A stretch of DNA of 64,000 nt from Aquila chrysaetos chrysaetos (taxonomy: Eukaryota; Chordata; Aves; Accipitriformes; Accipitridae): the NCBI RefSeq assembly GCF_900496995.4, contig NC_044006.1, positions 62,789,204 through 62,853,203 on the forward strand, in the 5' to 3' direction. Positions 38,470 to 50,300 of this stretch are shown one piece after another (the stretch's first letter is position 1; each line of letters begins with the position of its first letter). Under the pieces are notes generated by a model. It saw only the letters and a list, made by a program, of their open reading frames with translations. It was not told the DNA's origin and made no database searches. The position numbers and the translations under genes are program-made.

Positions 38470-41400
38470 GAACCTGCGTATTTCATGCTGAGAGTGAATG
38501 TTCAAAGAGAGGCGGCCCCCTCCCCCAGCTCCGTGATGGGAATACGGTGACATTGCTTTTCCTTTGCTCTCCCTAGGCAGCATCATTCAAATGAATTCAG
38601 ATCCAATCTACGAAGTTTTTGAATGAATGAGACCATATTTGTTGTGATATTACTGTTCACTGGGAAATATATCATCCATTCCTACTCTTGTTTAATGGAA
38701 ATTGTCTAGTGCATTAATAACCACAAGTTATCACCAAAAGAAACACGGTTTCTATAGGCATCTTGTCTCTTGGTCCGCAAGTAAAGCACAAGACAGTTAC
38801 TTCTGAGCAGGTCTCTCAAACGGCAGTTATCTGTGCCAGTCCATCTGGCACTGAATGATATGCTAGCGCTTACCTCCCTTCATCAGCTTTGTCATAACAG
38901 AATAGTAAAATAAACGCAGAGCTGGTAATCTGGACCGCATACTCCATGCATGCCACAAACTGAGTGTCTCGTTAGGTGCTGAACACACAATAATTCAAAA
39001 ATAAGAATGAAGCAGATTGTTGCTGTGGAGGCTGAGAAGCTGTCATGCCAGAAGAAGTTAAAACAGGTCCACTGATACAGTGGTGGGTAAATAATAGATA
39101 GTTACTAACTTTTAATAGATACAGGTCTTCAACTATTGCTCTTGCAATTACATTTTTATTAGGACCTCAATCACATACCCACCCAAAACAATTATCTTCC
39201 TCAGTCCTTTTAATGTGCTTCTTGGAAGAGAGGGAGGGAGACATAAAAATGGAAGGATTGCCTTTTCTTATAAGAGTAGCTCAGTGTTTTTCTGCATGTT
39301 TTATGAGTGGGCATTACCCATTCTTCCCACTTCATTATGCCTTTTTTTAAGAGATTGAAAAAAAATTTATCTTTGGAAGAGACCAGTACAAGGAAACACT
39401 CTAAGAAAAAATATAACATCATGGTAAGAAGAAAGCAGATCAAAAGTTTCTAAGTGCGCTCTTTCATAAAAAGAAAAGAAAAAAGAAGGGAACATTCAGT
39501 GATCTTGAAATGTTACAAAGTAGAAACTGAGAAAGGTTTTCACACAAACTAGAACATGGAACTTGTTGCCAAAGTTTTTCACTGAGGCCAAGAGTGTAGC
39601 AAAATGAGAAAACAAAAGGAGCTTTACACAGGTAGCAGTGGAACAGCAGTGGTTACAAATGCTCAGGTTTTACAGCATAGACCGGCCTTTTGTACCTCCC
39701 CCCGGTGAATAGGAAACCAGGGCATGTTGTCTCATTTGCTATTCCTCCCGAAGAGCTTGATTTTTTCGACTTTCAGAGACAGGGCGTTGGCACAAACAGA
39801 CCTCTGAGCTGAGAGCATGGGTCTATATTTATGTTGCTTTCTGTAATGCCAGTAAGAATTTTGAGGTGTTTAATCTTGACAAATGCAGGGTGTAAGTTTA
39901 TCGCATAAAATCATCACTTCTAGACACGAACATGCTCGATTGCCAGGGAAGCATCCTTTATAGACTCCAGGTTAGCCAACCTGTCTTGTTCTCTCCTGTT
40001 CCCTTGTTTATTCTGGAGAAACACAAGAAAGTTAAAAAGGCTTCCATTTGCTGTGACAAAGGCCAACCTCACATAAATTTGGTGGTTTCCAAAGTGAGCA
40101 GGATGATTAACGGTGAATCACAAGATAGAAATTCCTCCAGAGTATTTTCAGGAGCTATGAAATAGCCATTGTCCAGATAGTACCAGGATTTTGTCCCTGT
40201 CTTTTTAAAGGTGCAGCCTCTACGCTCACCACTTTTTGCCTGCAGTATTACAGGCAACAGTCATTTTTAGGTCATGCTTCAGTCACGCCTTGGCACCCTG
40301 TATGTGACCAGCCACACCACCTGACAGATGGCAGGACGGTAGCTGGGTCACCTTTGAGCCCTAAGACCAAGACGGGTGAATAAAAACACGTTTCCACCGC
40401 TGGAAAACTTAAAAAAGAAACAAAGGGAATGTGCAGCTCGTCTCTTTTCTTTATTTAAAATCCCCCCCTGAGCAATTATAGTTGAATTATGCACTCTTCC
40501 CCTCTCCTGTGTATGCACTTTCTAGCTGGCTAGATTTTAGTAATCTATTATTCATTGGCTTGCTCTCTCTTCCCTGCTTTTCCCCTCTCTCCCTGCCACC
40601 GGGAATTGGCAGGGCTGCTGGGGAGGCTCCTGTCCCACCAGTGCGCAGCCCCCCCCCCCGCTCCTCCCGCTCACCCATTATGGGTTATTGCCATCTGCTG
40701 GAAAACCAGGGTGGGCTGCCGGAGAAACTCATCCCAGTTCCTGGAAGTTAACTCAGGCCCCTTAAATTGGGCGGCTGAGCTGTGGGCTGGGGCTGGCTGC
40801 AGCGCAAGTGGCATCTTCAGGGGCGCTGGGGGACCAAGTTGTCCCTGGGGCTCTGGGTGAACCCCAAAGCAACCGCTGTGCAGCAGCGACAGGATTATTA
40901 CGCAGAACTGGGCTGTCACGCAATTGGTAGGCTTTCTTTTAAATACAGAGCTTTTCAGGTCACTTCGTTAAACATACAAGACGACTTTTCTCCCAAGGGT
41001 TAATTAATCCCAAACACAAGTGAGAAGACGCACGTTTAAAATTCTCCTAAGCAAGCAGGTATTTTAGGAACAGTAAGATCTTCAACATCTTACAAAACCA
41101 AAAAAACACTCTGGAAGTAGGGATGCACTCCGATTTCAGGAGCTCCTGAGCCTTTCTGTGGTCTCTGACAAACCACCTAATGGTCCTGCTGGACCAAATG
41201 TGGGGAAAAAAAATCTACTGTACTTTGTAGGATCGCAGGCAGATGACTTTCAATACGCACTTTTAAAAGAAGCTTTTATGCTTTTGTATCATGTGTCGTT
41301 ATGTTGAAGCTCAACTGCTATCACTGTCAAAAGAAAATTAATCTCTTATGAAGAGGAGATGAAATGACAGCTCCAATTTGCTGTGTTACCTTTTATTACT

Positions 41401-44400
41401 GACTGTACGTTGCAGTCATTTAATATCGCCAAGATGGGTGCTTTTATAGAAGTATACAGATTACTTTTTATAGTTCTAAATCTTCTTTTACTTCTTTACT
41501 TACAACGTCAAATAACTTTTTAATTGGCTTGTCAGATAGCAAAAGGCTAAGTAAGGTACTCAAGGGGGTAATAATCTTGATCAAGGAAAATACAATGTAG
41601 AGGGGAGACAATTACATTTACTAGACAAGCCTATGGTGTATCACAAAGATTTAGTTCATATTACAGAAAAAATTGCAAAACAATTCCAAATAATACCTTA
41701 AAAGAGGATGGATCTGAGAATCCAAGCACTTGCTCTGGAATAGTTTTTCATTAAAACCACATTTAAATATCTTAATTTTAGTGTCCTGAATATTTGTCTT
41801 GGTGCGAGTGCTGGGATGTTTAGCAAAATTACTAGACCATAGACAGTGTTCAGATTACCTTCCTATGCTGAGGAAATCTGGCAGTCATTCATTTCCAGAC
41901 AAATCATAGTCTGACAAGATGATGTGCTCGTGACTCTCTATTTTCTGTAAATTCTGCAATTTTTCATTCTGTGATTGCACGGCAAGAGAAAGACAAATGA
42001 CCTTGTTACAATCAATGCTCCACAAAGTAAAAGAAACCTTTGATTTGGTCAAGATATTCTCTTACTATCTGGCACTTACATGTGAAGGCTGTTGAAACTT
42101 TACTATACGTTGACTTTTGAGCATCAGAAAGAGAAACAGGAAATGGATTGGCGGAGTCTGCAGGGCCTTCTCACACTGCGCTTTTGTCATATGCATTTCA
42201 TCCACAGTTTTATTCTTGTTAATTGGCCATAAGATGCAGAATATTATTTTATTATCCACCTGTATCCTGAAGAGTGTATAACTAGGGAAGTGCTCAGAGT
42301 TGTTCGCATTTACAATCTATACTGCCATGAAGAAGTAATAGATATAATACAGTAAGAAGGTGGCTTCTGTGCTGAAGAATTAATACCAGATAAAAGTGGT
42401 ATGGGGAGAGAATAAGATGCCATGGGAACTGGACAGGCTTACTGCTGCAACCGTACTGCATGACAAAGAAACCCCTGGCAAAGTGCTCGGAGCTGCGGGA
42501 GGGCACTACGCTTCCCCACTCCCCTCTTCTCCTTGGGAAATCTATGGCTCTGGGCACCACAAAAAAATACTGCGGTTGAATGGCAGCATTGGTCTTACTG
42601 CTTGATTTGGGGGATGCTTCACTGGAGTGTTTTGTTGACTTTTAGCAAGAATTAATCAACTGATGTACCAAAAGCACACCAAGCCTATCCTGCTGGTGGT
42701 CCATTTAGTGGTATGATTTAATATTTTTTTTTTTGAGTTACTGATTTTAGAAATGCTTTAGGGTAGGAGGTAAGGGAATGTAATCCGTGTAGCTGATTCT
42801 CGGAGTATTATTTATGTTCATTTGATTTAGGGGCTGGCTTGGCTGATGCAGAACTCTGCAATACCAGGGCCATGCGCAGGCGAGTTTCTCCTTCTCCACC
42901 GGCCCACCGGCCCACCGGGTGCGTTCCTTGGCCCCACTTACCACGTAAGGGAGTGCTTCTGTCCTCCCACGCGATGCTCAGGGCTGGGGGGGGGGTTGGC
43001 GGGTGCCCTTCAAGCCTCTTCCCGAACCCGAGGGGAGATCCCAGCAGGAACCCACCCAGAAGCCAGAGCAGGGGGTCCTTAAGCCCCCTGCCCCGTGGTG
43101 CCAACACCCAGGAGGGGCTCAGAGAAAGGCTTGGCAGGGAAGGGCTGGGGACAGCAGAAGAGTCTCAGCTGGGACCAGTTTCCCTGCGGGGAAGGGGAAG
43201 CAGCAGACAGCGCTGGTGGTCACCTCCTTCCTAGAGGGGGGGGGTCACCTAGAGGGGTTTCTCTACCTCTAACCCAGGAGACCACCCAAGTTTCCATTCA
43301 CTCTTCAACATGCGAGCCTTAGCAGTGCGAGGCTGCTGTAGGACATGGGTTTAAGACAGTGAGGACCTTTTGTTTACAGGTTTCCATTTCAAAACCTGCA
43401 AGGTTTTATATAGCAGGGTAGAGATTTTTCTGTCAAGTCTAATTCAGGCCAATGCCACGCCATAATCTCCTAATTATACTATGCAGTAGGATCAGTCTCT
43501 CTAATCCCTAATTATATCTTTGCTTGGAAAATGTTCTGTCTCACTTCTGCCTCTTCTACATGGTCTCCACCTGCCCAAAGGATCATCAGAGCTGCTAATA
43601 GTAATTAACAGGTAGCTCTCAGCAGTTTCTTAGAAGGAAATTGCAAATTCTCCCCCAAAAGTAATTCGGTCATCCCAAAACTGTTCACAAATTTGACCCA
43701 AATAGTTATTTCTAGGAAAAAAGCACAGCAACAAAGAAAAACGTGATTAATTGTTGGTGACAATTCTCCCCGCTGTTGAGGGAGGATGCTGCAGGATGCT
43801 CTTGGCCCTGCTCACTCAGAGGCTCTTCCAGTTTGCACCACTGAAAAACACTCACCCCTAGGCATCGGAGACTCACATCTACTCCAAATGAAACCTTACC
43901 CATTAGGGAGCATTTAGCCAGCAAACCGCGATTACCCAGCTATTCAGGAGAGCATCCCCAAACAAGACATGATTTATTGGTCAATTGGACACAGCGGCAA
44001 CGTTTTGGGTCAGCGTGACATCCTGGCAGAGCCTTGTCATTCACCCAGCACAATGGGAGCACAGCTGCTTTCTGAGGGAGGACTTGTCAGCATGGCGCTG
44101 GCTGGCATCGTCCTCTCCAGCTTGTCTCCGTGACCCTCTCTCCTTTCTGCTTACAAAGGCTTTTATTCACACGATTTCCTGGAAACCTGCTGTGGGGGAG
44201 GAGAAGAGCCGGAGGAACAACTGCCTCTCCCAAGGTATTTGGTCCCCAAATATATGGCTGTCCCCAACCCCTCTGGGCCAGCCCACTCCAGGGAAGTCTC
44301 CACTGACCCTAAATGGCAGATATGCGTTTAATTTTCCCTTATTTTACCTTCTGTTCCACCTGCTGTGTGAGGTACTATTGGTGAGGGATAAATTTGGGTG

Positions 44401-46920
44401 TCTAGAAACAGAGCTGTGTATGGAGCGTCTCCTTATTTTTGTTTTTATAAATGCAAGGAAAGAAAATGTTTTGCTTTGGGTCAGATGGGATGGTTTATGT
44501 GGACAAAGCTTTTTTAACCTAAAAGAAACACCTGCAAATTTTACATACTGCTCACTCAGATCTTTGTTTCTTTTTTTCTGTTATTAACATTTTGGTTCAG
44601 ATGCTGAACTGAAAAAAATCAGTAATTTTCTCAAACTGGTTCATAATGTTGGAATGGGGCTGCCTCCCTGTTCAGAATAATAATGGCAGTCAGTTTAGTG
44701 CAGGCATCGGTTTAGTGACCTGTGGAAACTCTGCAGTGAAAATAATATTTCGTTCTTCTTGAGTCCTGTACGACTCAAAATACTACATCAGGATTCAGAG
44801 ATTTAATAACAATTATTATGTGAAAAAGATGCAGCACTAAATTAATCTCCCATTATTCAAAGTGGGAGCAGTAAATATTGTAAAAGGACCATTAAGGGGC
44901 GGAAGGTTAAAAAAGCTGATCCAGCAGTACCAGCAGGACTGGGGAACAGGTTTGAAAGCAGCATTTAGTTCAAAATGCTTTAGGAAAACCAGTAACGGGC
45001 TGTGAAGAATTTGGGGTATAGAGGCAGGAGGCATTTGGTGAAAAAACAAGTTTGCTTTCTTGAAAATCAAAAAGAAAGAGCAGGGATGGTGCTAATGGGG
45101 AAACTGGGGAGCTCACTGTCCCCCTCCCTCTGAACAGGCACAGGGCACTATGCTGTCTGCACTGGCACCAAGCTCCCTCTTTTATGAAGTGCCTTAGTAC
45201 ATTAAAAGCATTGTAATTTTAAATTACAGCTTCAGTGGGGACACCACTTGTTTGTCCCCCCATTGTTTGGTAGGCAGCTAGCCCAGCCTTTCCCTGCGTT
45301 CAGAGGTGACCATGAAAATGCCCCAACATTCACCATGACTGAGAAAACCCTAACACTGGGAAATCCCAGGTTGGGTCCCCAAACCAAACACGTCTGGCAG
45401 TGCCTCTGTGATGCTGGAAGCCTTTGACGGGACCAGGCGACAAATGCGGTGTCATCAGCCCGGCAGAGCTGTCCTTCAGGATGTCTTTTGCAATGGCAAA
45501 TGTTATTGGTAGGCGACTCAGGAGCTTAGTCATTGCAAAGGTGTCTCAAATCCAGGACAGGTGTTTTGGATGTGTAACAATGAAGGTAGGACACCCATGG
45601 ACAAGCTGTGTAACCCGGTGGTTTCAGTGGACAGCATTGCTGAGCCGCAGGCACTGAGGCAGGCACAGATCAGGTTTGTTCACACATCTCCGATGGCATG
45701 GGCAAGTCTGAGATCTGTTCCCCAAACTGGTAGGTGGCAGGGAAGGGATGCAGGCAGTTGTAAAACTGGCTTGTTTGCCTCCAAGAGCAAGAAAACATGA
45801 TTTTGTGAGGCTCTCAGGCTTCTAGCCCTTACAGCACGGCAGAGCACAGGTCCTGCGGGGCTCCCCGTGCTCCACGTTTGTAGGACAGGTGAGGAGGTCC
45901 CTTCCCAGGCGCTGTCAGGGAGAGACGCTCACCGTCAGTCATGTGTGTGCAATACTCACATAACCTGGTGGTGACTGTGGTGGAGGGAAGTGCTGCTCGG
46001 GCGCTGCCATCACCGTGCCCCTGCTCTTCGATGGGTCAGCGGGCTGGAGCCCTGGGCTGCCTGTTGCATGTCCACTCCCCATTCTCCGTGGAAGGGGAGA
46101 AGCTCATGAGGGAGGGAGGAGGCTCTTGGAGTTTGCATAGGAGGAGACTTCAACCAAAGAAAGGTGAGCGGGAGGACCTTCAATATTCACTGACTGTTTT
46201 TTGCAGGGAGTTTTTTGCAGGGAGAGAGCTGGCTCTCAGCTGGGCTCAGGGTTACTTTATCACCCAGAGGGGTGCTCCAGGACAGAGGAACTGCCATCAC
46301 TTTGGAGATTGGGTTACAAGAGAGTTACTGTGAGATGCAAACAGCCCCTCTGCCTGATGCTGCACAATGAATTAATACTGCCCAGGACCACTTGTACAAG
46401 CTGAGTGGGATTTCTGGCACAGCAATTGCCCTAGAACTCTGGAATTCCTAATTGCCATCACAACCCTCTCATTGCATGACTGATGCTCGGTATGTGACAC
46501 AGCATTAATTGTGCATTTCGATTCAGAAGTTGCAACTAATTACTGTTGTCCTGACAAGTGCGCCTATACTTCCTCCTGTTGGCACACTCTGGGTTGGAAG
46601 GAACACATCAAAGATTCGATCTATCCAAGCCAGTCTTTCAAGAAGCGTAAAATCGCAATGAATCTTAGGCAAGGAGAGACAGCAAAAGGCTGAGGGCCAG
46701 CTGGAGGTACATCCCCCTGTCACGGTGTGAGAGTGAAATTCATACATGCGTTTGTCAAGTAGGAAGAGCAGATTCTGACGCCCTGACTCGTTAACCTCGC
46801 ACCTTTCCTGGCATCACACCCAACCTGGAGGTTTATCTAGCGAAACATGACTATGCGTAACGCTGGTCCGAACAAGCCAATTTCCTAGTTTTTAAAGAGG
46901 AACGGAGGCAGAGACTCTGT
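38470..46920. other. Intergenic sequence with possible conserved non-coding blocks
   Basis: No convincing gene. It includes a 200-codon plus-strand open frame at 43985-44587 with no recognised domain, a triplicated CCCACCGG-type unit near 42896-42918, G-rich runs near 42987 and 43237, and an exact 14-base tandem duplication at 46197-46224. Stretches at 43440-43620 and 46360-46560 are rich in TAATTA-type homeodomain cores. A weak CR1 3'-end resemblance occurs on the minus strand near 46590-46630. Confidence 0.5.
46197..46224. repeat. Exact 14-bp tandem duplication
   Basis: TTTTTTGCAGGGAG occurs twice back to back (46197-46210 and 46211-46224). Each copy resembles a plus-strand splice acceptor, though no exon is established here. 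Confidence 0.85.
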
Positions 46921-46924
46921 CCAG

Positions 46925-47300
46925 GAAGGAGCGTGGCGGCCGGCGCGCCCACGCCTGCCGCGGGGCAGCTCGGTGGCGGCCGGGCGCCTCGGGGCCGGCA
47001 GCACGCTCCGCTGAGTCACCGCTCCTTGCAGCACCCCGGTGCCAGCGCCGTGGGGTCCTCCCTGCCGAACACCTCTGCCCGCACACCGCCTCCTGCGCCT
47101 CCGCAGTTACCCAGCCATCGGGCAATTAAGGTTATGGCTCTCCCACAGGTGACACGCTGGACGCTGTCGTAAACAGCCAGGAGCGCTGAAAAAGTGCCTG
47201 TGAAGCAAACGCAGCGTCCCTGAGTGCCGGTGCCAAGTCCGGTACGTGCCTGTTTTGTGACAGGAACGGCGACGTGAGCCACAGCCTTGCTACCCGAGAC
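46925..47300. promoter_or_regulatory. GC-rich, CpG-containing intergenic block
   Basis: Locally raised G+C and CpG, densest at 46930-47060, in otherwise moderate-GC intergenic DNA. It may be a small CpG island or a GC-rich enhancer. Open frames run through it on both strands without family resemblance, so I do not call a gene. Confidence 0.35.
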
Positions 47301-50300
47301 CCGAACCTCCCGTTTAGTCTAAACATGCCCACGGCTGCCCGTGGCATCCATCAACATCCTGATTCAGGTTCGTGCCGTGGCTGCTGCTCACAGCCACCAA
47401 GGACGTGAGTCACCGGGGAGCGGGTGAGCCAGCCGGCTCCCTTCAAAGCACAGTGCCCTTTCCTGAGGTTTGGGGGTTGTTGTTTTTCTTTTAATATTCC
47501 CTTTCCTGTGGGCAAAGGCCTGCCCTCCTTTGCAAGGGGAAACAGGGAGGGCCGGGACACAGCTCAGCTAGCGCAGCTGAATCGTACAGGTAGAGGCAAG
47601 ATGTCGTGTCAGTCTGTTTCAGAGCAGTTTAAGAGGCAGACTAAGAGCAAGGTGCTTTAGCCTGAACACAGCCCTACCACCCCATCCCCTCCATCAGCAT
47701 CTTAATTATTTAATGCCTAATTAATAACAGATATTCTACCTCTGCCACTAACATACTATGAGAGTTTCAGAAAATCATTCTGTACCCCCATGTGCAATCT
47801 TTACACAGAAAAGAAGTCTGACCTCTGTGAAGTGTTTCATAAACTGAGAGCAATAAAAATGGTTTTCCCCCAGGAGCTGTTTTCCCTGTCTCGAGCAAGA
47901 CTTTCCCAATATTTGTCTGCTTTTCATTTTTAAAAAATAGTTTAAAATGTTTAGCAGTAAGAAGTGCCATTATAGAAACAAACTGTACAGAGTCTTCAAC
48001 ATGTGACAGTCTGTGGTAATCTCAGTGACAGTATTGCACACACATTAGCATACACAACAAATGAAAATAACATTTGAGAGAGGAACATACTCCATGTCAC
48101 TCCCCCACAAGAATATTTCAGAGGGTAGGAGAGACCTGCAGCTGTTTGGAAAGTATTAGTCGCATTGCAGAGAGTCAATATGTAGTGACATATCTTTTTC
48201 CAAGTAAATTGGAGTACAGGACAAGATCTTCCACTTTACTGCTGCTCTGGGGATGCTTGTGCAGAAAGAGAGGGGACAGCGAGCAGCTCCCCACCACCAT
48301 CACGCCTGGTGCAGAAGTGGCAGCAACCGCCGATGCTACTTGACAGCGAGGTGCCTGAATTGCCAGCTGCCCCCTCCGTCTGCCCTGGCGCGAGCAGCCG
48401 GTGCGGTGCTGCTGCCAGCAATGGTGGTACGACCAGCCACAGCGTGAGGATGACACGCTGCATTTTCAGGGTGCTGTGTGCTCCTCAGCGAACGCTCACT
48501 GTGCTCCGTGGAGTGGGCAGTGAGTTCACAGCAGGGAGCCCCCAGCGCAGGACTGTTGCAAACTCAGGCTCTGCCTTGGAAGTGGCCGTATTAAATAAAC
48601 CACGAGCTTTTCTGACACTTGGCACCAGGCCCAATCTGCGCCGAGTTGGTTTATGCAGCTAATGCCCTGCTGGGGCAGGGTAGCTGCTCCCTTCCCGCCG
48701 GCCAGAGAGATGCTTGCCCCTGGCTGCTCCCTGGAGCGGGGGGATCTCCGGCCGCAGCCTCCCCGGGCACCGGTGGGGCTGCTGCTGACTTCAGGCTGTG
48801 TGGGCTAAGGCTGCACGTGCAGCGGAGAACGGCCCTGCCTAACCCCACACTCATGGCGTAAACTGAATTAGCTCATTTCAGCTGGAGAGCATCCACAAGA
48901 CTGCCTCTGTATCAAAGGATCAGCAGAATGTAACTGTCTCGAGGAATAAGAAATCCAAACATATATATACATGCATACATTCACACACGTATGTGTACAT
49001 ACATATGCATTTTTACATATATACCTGAATAAATACTGCATACATTGTGTAGTGCTGTGAGTAGCCTGAGTTATTTGGTTTATCAGACAGCAGTCAGCTT
49101 CTATCTGACTTTAATGAGTATTTGTTAATGCATGTGTATTAAATGAACACTGACTGAGTCAAATACAAATGATCATATCAGTAATATATACAGAAGATAA
49201 ACCTAACTCCTCAGCTAAATGCATTGCCCTGCTCTCCTTCTCTGGCATTTTTAGGCTCCAAGCCTAGAAAACAATCCTGCTACAATCATCACACACGACT
49301 AGCTGCAAATATTGACTAGAGTCACAGGGATGATTTAGGCTGCAGTGGCACCCTGTGATATTTAACATTTCAGCTAGCATTCATAACATCCCAATTACAC
49401 AGGGGGGACAGAAGAGATAGGTACCTACCCGCAAGATGAAAAGCCAGTGCAGGGAGCACGGCGTGCCCCAGGCAGCTGCTGGAATAGCTGCTGGGGAGGG
49501 TAGAGCCCAGTCCCGCTCCCCACGAGGGCTGAAACACTTCTTTGCAAATATTCTTTCTAATCCCATCTTCAAAAAAAAAGAAAGGGGAGGCTTTTCAGCT
49601 CTTCGAAGGTATATAGGAAGTGGGAGTAGGGAATCCTCTCTGTAGACCCATATGTGAATCATGACTTTCTGTTTCGGTTCATCTAGGAGCTGGGTTTGGT
49701 CTTCATTGCTCCTACTTTCACCCACTGGTTTAGTGGTTAAAATAGTCAGACAAGATGTGGGAAACCCTGGTCCAGCCCCTTCCTCCGCCCAAGGGCAGTT
49801 GCATGCTCTTGCTGCCCTCTCAGCTCCACCTGTAGAAGCTCTCCCTTTTTTGTACAGAGTCCATAAATATTTATTGGGTCAAGTCAGAGTGAGTCTCTGG
49901 CCTAGAGGTCACCACTCATCATCAGAGGCTGAAAAGCCCCTTCCCATCCTCGCTCCTATAATTATTGAATACCAAATACTGAAAAGTTCCCTGCAGCACG
50001 TTGCCTGCCACCAAGACTTCCTAATCTGGGTGTAAGAGGGGTCAGCACCTCCCCTCCCCCTGGCTGCGGTGGCCTGGGAGGGGACAGACATGTAGGGACT
50101 TTGATGACTGCGCGTGTGGAAAAGCAGGATGTAACAGAACCAGATCTTTACAGGGTCGGGGCAGGTTGCTGTGAATACACCTAAATGTTGGGTTATGTTG
50201 TTGTCTGAGGCTCCTCTTAGATGTGTCCAGTGGTACATAATCACCACCAAGTCACTGCTGTAAAGATACAACATGAATTAAAATAAAAGCTGGTCTCATT

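Noticed and set aside
42893..43260. GC-rich stretch with several overlapping open frames
   Set aside because: CpG density is modest, frames are open on both strands, and no promoter or domain signature supports a gene.
46590..46630. Resemblance to the minus-strand 3' end of bird CR1 (CTGGGTTGGAAGGAAC...)
   Set aside because: Only one short block matches and no adjoining CR1 sequence or terminal octamer repeat is visible, so it is not listed as an element.
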